DNA of 64,000 bases. It comes from Paragonimus skrjabini miyazakii. Taxonomy: Eukaryota; Platyhelminthes; Trematoda; Plagiorchiida; Troglotrematidae. Under the pieces are notes generated by a model. It saw only the letters and a list, made by a program, of their open reading frames with translations, ran no database searches and was not told where the DNA came from. The DNA is taken from NCBI GenBank assembly GCA_014338405.1, contig JTDE01002037.1:55615-119614 (forward strand), read 5' to 3'. Every line of letters begins with the position of its first letter. Position 1 is the first letter of the stretch. Below, one piece after another: positions 42,801 to 49,827 of the stretch. The translations under genes were made by a program, and so were the position numbers.

Positions 42801-45800
42801 CACTCAAAAACGGACAAAGAGCGACGTAGATGTAATCAGCTCACGCAATGAAAACGGACCAGTTTGGGCTAGTTAATGAATACTTATTAGTCAGCGCTTG
42901 TAACAGAACACTGTTGAAACTTGCCACTTCAACCACTTTCTTTCACCAACTTTCACAAAATCAGGCCAAACCGTTTGACTTTTTATCGGATGATAAATAA
43001 TTGCTACATTTTAAAAGTGTGTAATAGCGTCACCGGTATTTACCGAGGTGCTTAAGTCGAAACTTTCAATCAAGTGACTCAAAACTCTTGTAGCTTCCTC
43101 CGCTTGTCTTAGGGTTGGGGGTCTTCGTAAATGAACCAAGGCTTCCACTCCTCATCACTGATTGTGAAGTTTATACTGTTCTTATGAATAGGATCTTGCA
43201 CCTCTTCATTCTGTGCGTCGACATCTATCAACTCAGTTTACGCCAGCAATTCTGAGTACAATGTCAACAAATGGACTTCTTTGAACTTGCGAGACAGGCT
43301 ATGTACTAGAATTATACCAAAATGGGAATAGCTAAGATCCGCTTGGCGCCAACAGTTAACAGTTATCATCGACGTTCTACGCTGTCCAGTAAAATCATGT
43401 GACCCAACAGTTATTCACCTTCATGAAGTGCATTGAGTCAATCAGTCGCTTAATCCACAGGGAGGAATGTAACAAGAAAATACTCTCTTTTATTCAAAAC
43501 TCTGGCGAAGACTGATGGCGACGTTAAGACAAGTAACGTTATAATGAAAGAGAATTTTGCAAGTATTTCATTATTAACACATGGCTATACAAATAAACAT
43601 TAACCTAGATGTAGATTGTACGTTACATGGCATTGACGCACGCATATAAAGTCGCTAACATGGTACTGGTAAAAATGGCTTTTATTCAAATTTCACTTTG
43701 CTGACCTTTATGAAAGCATGTTTCTGTTAGATTTTTCTACCAACTAGATATGCTAGCAAACAGTTAATTTGATCCTGTGTGTAAGCTCTGGGCATTTCTG
43801 ATTGGTTATCTACCAATGGTTGGTTTATCGTTGAAGAGCTACAACAAATAATATTGATTAAAATCTTTTGTGTTAGCCAAACTATCTACATCAACCAAAG
43901 TTTGTCTCAAGGTCGAACGTAACAGTTTTTCCATAGGTATACTGGGTTATTTTCCAGAGTTATACTCAAGAAGCTCTCTGGATGACGTTAGCATCTGAAT
44001 TGACTTACAGTAGTACATTTCAGGAACCATTGAACGGGGACAAAACCACTGAAGCCAAATCCATTATCTTCCTTGTTAAACGAATAAATATGATTGCATG
44101 TAATCCAAACACACTCACTGGTCGCATATAAATAATCTTGACTGGCAGTGTCCTCTATCCTCAGAATTCTACTGTGCAGGACGTTCAAGGATTGTGAAAA
44201 CACTAGGCCAACCACCAAAAAAAAGACAATTCCGCTAACCAAAATTTACCAGATATAAACATTTTACTTAATCTCTTAAGTCAACTAAATAAATCCTACA
44301 GTAGTGTATGTTCAGTATATGGCTAAAAAAGCGTTCGGATGAACTTTATACGGATATCATTGAATCGCGGGCAAAATGTTAAACTCCCCATGTTTACATC
44401 AATATTTGTCTTACGACATTGTGACTGTAACGTTATTTTTTTTGAAGAAAGTAAAAAAGTAGTTCTCAGTTGGCAACTGGTTGCGAGGATTCCTGGTTCG
44501 AAATCTCGATAACGTAGCCTGTGGAACAAATCGTCTTGGGATCGAGCTTGCGACAGAACTGAAGCAAGTCACAATAAACTGCGTTGTGAGGTTATTCTCT
44601 GGTCTAGAGTGCTTGGTTAGCACTGTTAGGGCGGTTTCAAACATCTGTTTTGAGGCAAAAAGAAACCCTATTTCTACAGAGGTACACAACATAGAAGTGA
44701 CTGATAAAAGTATCCTGCAACATGTTCCGTATGTCGTTCATGTGACAGCTCCAGTTCCTTTGCCAGACGGATAACCTCTTAATATCTTCCATATTTAACA
44801 GAAATGTTTTAACTCCATAGCAGTGACCCCGCTTTTAAGTTTAACTTTTGTGCCGTTATTAGCGATAAACATCCTATTATTTTAACGCCCAAATGAGTTG
44901 AAACTAACCTCTGTTGATATCCTTACTGCTTTTTCAAAGCACAATGTGAACGGTTTTACTTCCTATACAGTAAGATTCCGTTCCCCCTATTCCAGCCACT
45001 TCACATGGATTATACAGGCGAGGTTATCTCTTCGCATTTGTTCAGTCATCCGTAGATTGGTTCTCTGGTATCTTCGCTGATGCAATAAGCACTTTAATGC
45101 TATGTTTGTGTGAAAGTACAGTTGCCATCTATGTTTCTGGGGGCCACAGTAGATATTTATTTGGACAAAAAGAAATTCCATCTTTGGAAGTTTCATTGCT
45201 TGGCAACAGGACAATGAGTGTTCATTTGAAATTTACCCTCTAGGGTCAAATTCAGCTCATGCCACGTGAGCATATATGACCACGCCTAATCAGGGCGAGC
45301 AAGCTGGAGAAACAAAACCTTCTAGAAGCAATAGTCCAGGTTGGTCTGTTCGATAGATATACTGGTTGCAGTCACAGAGCATAAGAGTTGAAAGGGAAGG
45401 TTTTCGTACTTCCATCCGTAACGGTTAAAAGTGTGTATTCTTTCCATGAAAGTCAACCCAATTCGACTGTAGACCACATTTTTAAGCATTGTTCAGTTAG
45501 CAGTCCGCTACTTCATCAGCCCTTCCTTTGTTCAGTTTCGCTGATTAATGTGGTGTGATATGAGCAGCTATCCAAACTGTCTTACGGTTGCTCCGCATAT
45601 TGGACAGGAAAAGAGTCATGTTGAGTCTAGTTGATCATTCGTTATATGTCATCCATTGAAGCGTTAATCAGTAGTTTACTTTGCACATACATGTATTCGT
45701 TTGTCATTTTCATTGCGCTAATTCATCCTGTCATGGCAGTCGGTATTCATACTGATTCTTGATTATACGGTCAGTTAGTGTCTAGGCCTGCAAAAAAACT

Positions 45801-48800
45801 GTTGCTCAAGATTAGTATGCTGGTCCTAAGACCTTTCTAAGTGCTTCGGGGTTTACGATTAATATAGGTACATAGCACCGTTCACTGAACGGTTTAAGTT
45901 CCACGGCAGTGAGATTAAAAATATCAGGACTGTTGACAAACGAACTGTTGGCATGTGACATAAAATCAACAACGTATCTCGGGGTTGTCTGTTACGTACT
46001 CACATATGATATTGTTTCTTTCAGTTTTTTCCCCTTCCCTAAACCTACGTAAGTGGTTTATGTAATCGATTATGGGGAATGAACGTAACTTTTTCTTCTC
46101 GCAATGACTGTCACATTGCTACCTTGTCGTGATTCACTTCCGTTTGATCTCTTTATACCACCATGATTGAGGTTTATTAACTAACTGTGGAACTTTCGAG
46201 CAATTTGTGATTAGCACATAGATCACTAAAATAACAAACAGCTTCTGGCATGAATGTTGACATAGTGAAACTATTCAAAAGTAACAGTAGGATGATCCAC
46301 AAAAGTTACAGCTCAAAATTTCAGGGTCTTAACACGGAACATCAAAACAAATGTAGCGCTGATTATATGAATACTTGAATATCTACGAGCACATTCGGAT
46401 GGTTCCATTAACCCTGAATTTTTCACCTGGCGTAACGTCTGTTTTACACATGGAACAATTACTGAACCCAATGGCCCTTCATGTAACTGCGATATGTTCC
46501 TCCACGAGTTTATTTCCGTGGTCACCTGTTCAAAGCGTGACCGTCTGTAAAACACACCTCAATAAAGATGCAGTTGGCTCTCATTAGGAACAAGGAGTAC
46601 AAGCTGACTACTGTCACGTTTATGACCAATAAAATCACAAAATGCCAGCATGAGTTTTCAACTTTTTGAAAACCAGACGAACCACTAACGCACCAACCAT
46701 TATGACATTTCCATCTGGCGAACTGAACACGTGTGCAGTGGTATATATACCTTCGTCTGTGTTTTACGTTCTTCCGTGCATGCATTCATACAATATCTAC
46801 ACTGCTGATTTACTAAACGTTTCTCATCTTTAGCGCATGTGCACTGAGGCAAAAATTCTCCTAAAATGGCTTCCGTATCAACAGGATAAACTCTGAGTTG
46901 TTTGTTTTGCACAGCTCTAATTAACTCTGTTGGTTAGCCCCATATAACTTACCGGATTCTAAAGGGTATCAACTGCGCACATGCACTACTTGGTTACAGA
47001 TTGAATAAATTTTCCTCGCATCAAGAGATTTCCCTGACAAATCGCGTACATCTGTAGATTACTGCATAATTTAAAGGTGCAATATTAGTAACCGGTTGAC
47101 TCCTCGCCTAAACTAACAGAGAATGTTTATTCGTTTGTCTTCATTTCCGATAGTCAGAATCTGAGAACTACTCTACAGGAAGCTCAGTGACATACTATGC
47201 ACACACGATAGAATAAAAGCTTTATTAAAAATCAATAACCAAGAAGTAACGTACAGAAATTTTAAACGGAAATAAAAATGTTTTTTTTTTAGAAAAGTGA
47301 CTCGAGTCCGAAAGCACAACACATATGGCGGACATAAATAGACATAGAAAAATGTTAAACAGTATTAACCATTGAATAAATCAGTTAGAATTAAATCATG
47401 TCAGTTTACATTGAAATTTTAGCCGCACTTAGTTGCCGGTTTTTTAACCTTAAAAAATAACGCATTAACATGACCCCTTGTATTTTATTTGTGTGCGAAC
47501 GCAATGATCAAATATGGGCGGATTGATCTTACAACTATTAATCACTATGTAATGTAAATGTGAATTATACTGAAAATACTAAAAGTCAAAATTACTTACA
47601 ATAGATGCCGATCTACAGTCAGTTTCCACTGAATCACATTCCGTAAGACAAGACTAGTAAAAGTCAGACCAAAGACAACTTGTGTTAACTACAAGAATTC
47701 ACAAACATTCGAACTGTTATCACTTCAGACCCTTGTGGAGCACTCTTTAATCTGTTATGCATTCTGAATTATTGCCGGAAATAAATCTGGGCTGTGAGCA
47801 CTATTCATGTCAAACTCAGCCTCGTTTTTAGACAGAATACTGAAGAAATTGATTTCAAGACGATTAACCAAAATATGTATTTTGGGAACCAAGAGTTTTT
47901 AAAAACGAATTGTTCTTATCTTTTACGTTGATTTTTTGACTGCCGGTACTACTTTTAGAAGAGTACTCAAACCAGGGGGACTCGTTTTTCCTTCGGTTTT
48001 CGTTTAGTTAATACAATCTAGTTGGCATGATGATTAGTTGACACAACAAAACACCACCAAAAGTGGTGGCTGAGGCCACCAACAGTTGGGTCAAACCACA
48101 TGGTGGTCAACTAACAAAGTGGTCACAAAATATGAAGACCTTGACTGCTCCATTGAGCAAAGTGGGTAGGTGTCGCCTGCCTGGATGGGGTTCTCCTGAT
48201 CACTCAAACCGCTGGTTAGAGACGCTATCCGAGATGGCGATGTGTCGCAGTCAATGGCGTACCTGTATCCATACCATTTCTAGTTCTTCCGCTTAATCTT
48301 CATTTAACAATTCTCAACCTTCTTAGTAACGTTTCCTTCCAGGATATTCCAAGTCACTGTTGAGGCGAGCGGCGGCCCGAGCCACAGTACCTTTTGATCA
48401 GGCTCATGGCTGTTATGATGATGATGATGATGATTCGGTCGTGCCCAATGTAAGATCAATGGCGTAGTGGTCAAAAAGGTTGCTTCAGGAAAGCGTGGCC
48501 GGGGTTCTAGTCGTGGCAAGGATATGCACTACTGACGAGCTCTAATGAGAGCGAAACTCGAGTCTAGTGCTTTTTTTCGAAAGGGGCCGACTGGGAATGT
48601 GTCAGCTGTGATCATTTATGGGTGATCTTCAATCTATATGAAAACCAAAATCCCTTACTACTCATCAGAAAACGTTAGTCATTATCAGGTCTGATATGTA
48701 GCTTTTAAAAAACGGAGCAAGGAAAGGAAAAGTTTTGAAAGTGAAAGAATTACTGTTATGAATTTATTCAGCCATAGAAAAAATTAGCCGATTATTGGTC

Positions 48801-49827
48801 CGTCCTCAGAAAGCAGGCTGTGACCTTGGTTGCTTATTTCGGTAAGCTGAGCTCTAAAGCAACTGAAGCTCCAGTAATTGATTGGTGGAGTCAGAATAAC
48901 ACAGCTTTACACTTGCTTACGAAGAACTATAGAGCTCTGATTATCAGACAGTATTAAACTGCAGTATCTTAGTTGATTTGCAGTTCATGACAATCAAGAC
49001 ACTCCACGTAAATTTTACGGTGTCGAAGAACCTACTTGTTAAGGTCGAGTTACTTTCAACACCATGAAACACGTAGAGTTTGAAACAGTGTATGTTATGG
49101 CCGCACAGCAACGTGTGGGTATTCTTTAATTTTCGGCAGATATAAAGAAGCCTTACTGAAAAAACCACCATTTTTGTAAATGTTATACATGACCATGAGT
49201 AGTTCACTGTACATCATAGAGGGTTGTTTGTTTACGATAAGTTGACTATGATAGTGAATGTTATTGAAAGTCTGTGTGAAAGTTCACTGATTTATAGAGA
49301 AGTATAGGACTTTTAAAAGGTGAAACCTATTAAGAAATTTAGTTGCATGGTAGAGATAATGGTTTGCAATAAAGAGTGTTTTACCTAGAGCATTATACTG
49401 TATAGCAGATGAACCCAACTCTTTTCTTGGCACACTAGTATGACATCCACTGTCACTTAGAACTTAATAGAAAGCAGGCGTCCAGCTGTAACAAATGCGT
49501 CATGTTAAAGTTATGAACTGTCTATAAAGTACCGTCTGACGGATGTTTTATCATCGTTATCAATCCCGTAAATTGGACTTTTAGAAATCCGAACCATATT
49601 TGACGTCAGATCTCGACATACTCAGTAAAAAAATTCTGACTGACCTTTTCCAGTTGAGATGCCAATTTTTCATTCAAAAAATGCATTTCTTTTCTACTCT
49701 GTTCACGTGCTTCTCGACAGCTCCGTGCTTCTGGGACATCTAACGATACTGTGCTTCGAGCCAACCCATCCAGAGAGCCCAAACTACCCAACTGTTTCCA
49801 GCGTTGTTGCTGTTGTGGTGAATTCAT
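5651..49827 (-). CDS. Intermediate filament protein, lamin-length rod (multi-exon gene)
   Basis: This gene encodes a coiled-coil filament subunit that would dimerise through its rod and build cytoplasmic (or, less likely, nuclear-lamina) filaments. Seven exons joined in phase give about 467 residues. They are a 51-residue head (ending RKEMHF), coil 1 from LNEKLASQLEK through RFLSEQNKKL, coil 1B containing NLDEETASR and EEMEFLRTVHEQEL, coil 2, and the IF end motif ESEIAAYRRLLEAQ. From the L of LNEKLA to the coil 2 start is 229 residues against 233 in human lamin A. Coil 2 to the end of AYRRLL is exactly 110 residues, as in lamin A. This is the long coil 1B of lamins and protostome IFs, without the 42-residue loss seen in vertebrate cytoplasmic IFs. 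No NLS like that of lamins is evident after the rod (DTKRSRESSP is weak), so I favour a cytoplasmic protostome IF. Introns are about 19.0, 6.6, 2.1, 3.8, 3.1 and 8.2 kb. The 3' end may extend further. Confidence 0.9.
7710..8376 (-). mobile_element. Penelope-like element 3' fragment (GIY-YIG region), minus strand
   Basis: The reverse complement matches 37330-37960 almost throughout: CACCACCTCTGGAAAC, ACATCATCTATGAATTC, CATAGGCAGAACGGAGTGGC, GTATGTTACGCAACAAAAGT, then a shared 3' non-coding tail to about 7710. The encoded part is PLNAKSYIIYEF followed by the GRTE.QLL.RV.EH block of the GIY-YIG nuclease of Penelope-like elements. A small deletion and a stop after YEFLCAGPLT break the frame. It is 5'-truncated, as expected for target-primed insertion, and lies in IF intron 6. 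Confidence 0.8.
9605..9750 (-). repeat. tRNA-derived SINE fragment without ribozyme
   Basis: The reverse complement carries a perfect pol III B box (GGTTCGAATCT at 9683-9673), preceded about 50 bases upstream by a tRNA-like head (GGTGCGTGATCTAATG). A short tail with the hairpin-like CACCACTTCGCTGGTGG follows. The motif CCAGTG.C.ACCAGC.AAGTGGT recurs at 52395-52430, and a weakened B box recurs near 52600. This suggests a second small SINE family. Confidence 0.45.
9912..9956 (-). ncRNA. Decayed hammerhead ribozyme (ribozyme-SINE copy, minus strand)
   Basis: The reverse complement keeps stem I (GCACAA/TAGTGC, last pair lost), the stem II right arm, GAAA and the CTCGAGTC stem III with cleavage site. 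The conserved CUGANGA core has become CTTTTGG, so cleavage is not expected. The flanking TTCCTTTCGAAATGGG and the TATCTGAATG tail match the other copies. No tRNA head is visible beyond 9956. Confidence 0.6.
10148..10345 (+). repeat. tRNA-headed SINE with a decayed hammerhead ribozyme
   Basis: The A-box-like TGGCGTTGTGG (10153-10163) and a weak B box (10198-10208) form a tRNA-related pol III head. The hammerhead relic is at 10225-10269. The tail TTCCTTTCGAAGTGGGC and TTATCTGAATGCGAAGGC matches the minus copy at 9865-9965. In the ribozyme, C of CUGAUGA is A, and stem II (GCACT/AGAGC) has one mismatch. Stem I survives through a G-U pair, and GAAA, CTCGAGTC and TAGTGC are intact. Confidence 0.65.
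10225..10269 (+). ncRNA. Hammerhead ribozyme relic in the SINE at 10148-10345
   Basis: The order is GTACTA, ATGATGA, GCACT-AATA-AGAGC, GAAA, CTCGAGTC, TAGTGC. One core base is wrong (A for the invariant C of CUGANGA), and there is one mismatch in stem II. It is predicted inactive or very weak. It shows that the ribozyme is a constant part of the SINE and not a chance match. Confidence 0.6.
10350..13900. other. IF intron 6, part without recognisable genes
   Basis: This is AT-rich intronic sequence. Open frames at 11836-12153 (plus), 12797-13084 (plus) and 11404-11643 (minus) show no domain I can name. 11836-12153 ends with RWKSGSSSYTYTFCVWVLFE, which loosely recalls a SEA-domain C-terminus. 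I see no splice-bounded block that fits the IF gene here. Confidence 0.4.
13934..14295 (-). CDS. IF gene exon 6: coil 2 end, rod-end motif and proximal tail
   Basis: The acceptor is CGTTTGCATTACAG|TGC. The exon encodes 120 codons plus 2 bases. CEQLEDAYNELQEE continues coil 2. TDAKLNLESEIAAYRRLLEA is the IF rod terminus, the most conserved part of the family. A Ser/Thr/Arg-rich tail follows (SSPAITHRPKELRVRVPS, STGTVRSMKSD). The exon ends GATGT|GTAAGC. If the intron is not removed, the frame stops one codon later, because the TAA at 13930-13932 is part of the donor sequence. Retaining this intron would therefore give a short-tailed protein ending SMKSDV. Confidence 0.92.
14296..17351. other. 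IF intron 5
   Basis: Nothing definite. A somewhat GC-richer block at 15850-16140 has an open plus frame of 92 residues without recognisable motifs, and a second frame reading FYVAAEVTGSFIPTVSLPQ with stops. It may be a worn retroelement. Two CCCTTAACCCT words at about 15375-15410 are not a telomere array. Confidence 0.4.
17352..17477 (-). CDS. IF gene exon 5: start of coil 2
   Basis: The exon has 42 codons in phase 0. I place the acceptor at CTTGTAG|CTTGCAG because the alternative AG six bases downstream shifts the frame into a stop. The donor is ACAAAG|GTAAGT. The product is LAEMNKNSAAQNAHFQQ, then NTMLKNSLENMRKRTEQFKTK. This is the stretch of coil 2 that follows linker L12. The acceptor lacks a long pyrimidine tract. 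Confidence 0.85.
17478..21269. other. IF intron 4
   Basis: Intronic, AT-rich. A tRNA-like word near 19810-19850 (reverse GGATCGAGGCTTCGGCTCGC) may be a SINE remnant. No other structure is recognised. Confidence 0.4.
21270..21524 (-). CDS. IF gene exon 4: end of coil 1B
   Basis: The exon has exactly 85 codons, phase 0 at both ends (AAAAG|AAT and AACAGG|GTAAAT). It begins NLDEETASRMACQSEMQTL and EEMEFLRTVHEQELDEL, which aligns without gaps to the LQDEMLRRVDAENRLQTM and EELDFQKNIYSEEL stretch of lamin A. It ends YDQRLDKIRNEMDANYSNR, corresponding to the lamin segment just before coil 2. An (AT)28 microsatellite lies about 300 bases upstream of the acceptor in the preceding intron. Confidence 0.9.
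21822..21877. repeat. (AT)28 microsatellite
   Basis: This is 56 bases of perfect AT dinucleotide in IF intron 3, about 300 bases upstream of the exon 4 acceptor in transcript sense. It is self-complementary and could form a hairpin in pre-mRNA. The assembled length may be unreliable. Confidence 0.97.
23622..23808 (-). CDS. IF gene exon 3: coil 1B
   Basis: The acceptor is TTTACCGTACAG|A and the donor is CACACA|GTGAGT. The first base completes a CAA codon with the last two bases of exon 2, then 62 codons follow (IQHLSRANQKLSEQLDQ to KQNNKQLHT). The sequence is uninterrupted heptad coiled coil rich in Ala, Glu and Gln. This segment includes the extra coil 1B length that protostome IFs share with lamins. 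Confidence 0.87.
23809..30443. other. IF intron 2
   Basis: Intronic. Open frames at 26600-26854 (plus) and 28461-28697 (minus) have no recognisable domains. A 14-base word TGTTTGTCAAATTT is repeated 29 bases apart near 28738-28781. The stretch near 30190 (GCGCGAGGATGTCAGATCCA) loosely resembles the ribozyme-SINE head. Otherwise I see nothing. Confidence 0.4.
30444..30655 (-). CDS. IF gene exon 2: coil 1A end, linker, coil 1B start
   Basis: The exon has a strong acceptor (ATTTTCTTTTGTTCAG|ATG) and a GATCA|GTGGGT donor. Its 212 bases encode 70 residues plus 2 bases, starting MRFLSEQNKKLTEENN, the second half of the coil 1A signature. It continues through RQTYTTELRQLRHLVDDCER with regular heptads. 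The incoming phase is 0, matching exon 1, and the outgoing phase is 2, matching exon 3. The reading frame stays open past the donor, so an ORF finder would overrun the exon. Confidence 0.88.
33317..33416. other. Assembly gap (100 N)
   Basis: This run of exactly 100 N is a conventional placeholder for a gap of unknown size. It lies in IF intron 1, beside an RTE-like LINE tail. A repeat probably stopped the assembly, so distances across this point, including the 19.0 kb intron size, are not exact. Confidence 0.99.
33505..33842 (-). mobile_element. RTE-like LINE 3' tail, minus strand copy
   Basis: The reverse complement matches 48064-48435 over about 300 bases. In element sense, a decayed ORF end (compare LSKVGRCRLPGWGSRDHSNR and SEMAMCRSQWRTCIHT) is followed by a short 3' UTR ending in (ATG)n, seen here as CATCATCATCATC at 33513. 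Short tandem-repeat ends are typical of RTE-clade LINEs. The plus-strand ORF 33608-33991 is its antisense shadow. The 5' side of the element runs beyond 33842 without recognisable coding. Confidence 0.6.
34662..34872 (+). other. Exon-like ORF antisense to the IF gene, SEA-domain-like (tentative)
   Basis: After a fair acceptor (TTTTCCCATGGTTTACAG), an open frame encodes LETASVNGALRVKLEEDFFS, EIKQSDIFKGNGFFRNQNDD and TMVDIYVYFRVEL, then stops at TAA. The pattern of an amphipathic helix, a loop, then V-D-x-Y-V-x-F-x-V resembles the second half of SEA domains (F..GSV.VD..V.F). The frame contains an internal GTAACG that could be a donor. I do not recognise the gene. It could be a real nested antisense exon, a retrocopy or a chance ORF. 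Confidence 0.25.
35600..37960 (+). mobile_element. Penelope-like element, long but inactive copy
   Basis: Successive plus-strand frames show the parts in order. N-terminal region: FLNNQRADKL to QIEHNLESKYVDAFSELRTN. RT start: LIILQPDKSSGVVVMDKFDY at about 35880. A damaged LYGLPKVHK.G.PLRPIL block is at 36120-36190. QIDGVAMGSPVGPLLADIFV is at about 36515-36580, then FYRRY at 36612, then LAFLDILIIRQDNDSSLRSV. The GIY-YIG nuclease is at about 37440-37560 (SYIIYEVTC, YVGRTEWQLLNRVSEH). A 3' UTR shared with 7710-8376 follows. At least four frameshifts or stops are present. The catalytic YVDD of the reverse transcriptase reads YAGI, so the copy is dead. Confidence 0.88.
38483..38531 (-). ncRNA. Strongly decayed hammerhead-SINE remnant
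   Basis: The reverse complement retains the order ACTAACTGG, a CCCT-AACA-GGGG hairpin, AGAAG for CGAAA, and CTAGAGTC with TAGAAC. Flanking TTCGAATTGGG resembles the TTTCGAAGTGGGC tail of the better copies. Only the overall layout is kept. Confidence 0.3.
38540..48060. other. IF intron 1, middle part without recognisable genes
   Basis: About 9.5 kb with no feature I can support. Short ORFs (41200-41385 plus, 44481-44774 plus, 44411-44692 minus, 46313-46912 minus) look like chance frames. 44500 has GGTTCGAAATCTCG, similar to a B box, but no tRNA fold or partner copy. Confidence 0.4.
48064..48435 (+). mobile_element. RTE-like LINE 3' tail, plus strand copy ending in (ATG)n
   Basis: This is the inverted partner of 33505-33842, about 14.5 kb away (across the gap). 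It shows LTAPLSKVGRCRLPGWGSPD, HSNRWLETLSEMAMCRSQWR, TCIHTIS, then a 3' UTR (GTAACGTTTCCTTCCAGGAT, GTCACTGTTGAGGCGAGCGG) and a final ATGATGATGATGATGATGAT run at 48415-48435. It is 5'-truncated. The hammerhead SINE starts about 20 bases downstream of its end. Confidence 0.65.
48456..48640 (+). repeat. tRNA-headed SINE with an intact hammerhead ribozyme
   Basis: A perfect pol III A box (TGGCGTAGTGG, 48460-48470) and a B-box-like GGTTCTAGTC (48503-48512) are 43 bases apart, as in tRNA genes. Fifteen bases further on lies the ribozyme (48526-48570), then CTTTTTTTCGAAAGGGGC and a tail shared with 10270-10345 (GTGATC..TTATGGGTGAT). The arrangement of tRNA-like promoter followed by hammerhead matches Sm-alpha of schistosomes. 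The T run after the ribozyme could act as a pol III terminator. Confidence 0.7.
48526..48570 (+). ncRNA. Hammerhead ribozyme, type I minimal, intact
   Basis: Every element is present in order: stem I left arm GCACTA (48526-48531), core CTGACGA (48532-48538), stem II GCTCT-AATG-AGAGC (48539-48552, five perfect pairs), core GAAA (48553-48556), CTCGAGTC ending in the GTC cleavage triplet (48557-48564), and stem I right arm TAGTGC (48565-48570, six perfect pairs). Self-cleavage is expected after C48564. With the preceding A, stem III is the palindrome ACTCGAGT, which leaves no room for a loop in a monomer. Such minimal forms in SINEs and Penelope elements are known to cleave as dimers. Confidence 0.82.
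49645..49827 (-). CDS. IF gene exon 1: head and start of coil 1A
   Basis: The ATG at 49827-49825 is the first Met after an in-frame TGA about 60 bases upstream. The exon encodes 61 residues: MNSPQQQQRW, a Ser/Leu/Gly-rich head (GSLGSLDGLARSTVSLD), then RKEMHFLNEKLASQLEK, which is the conserved coil 1A start (compare ELNDRLASYIDKVR). It ends AAG|GTCAGT in phase 0. Splitting coil 1A directly before the RFL motif means that neither exon alone carries the whole IF rod-start signature. The 5' UTR is not resolved. Confidence 0.88.

Noticed and set aside
44481..44774. Plus ORF of 97 residues with a GGTTCGAAATC B-box-like word
   Set aside because: No tRNA cloverleaf, no second copy, and no recognisable protein motif.
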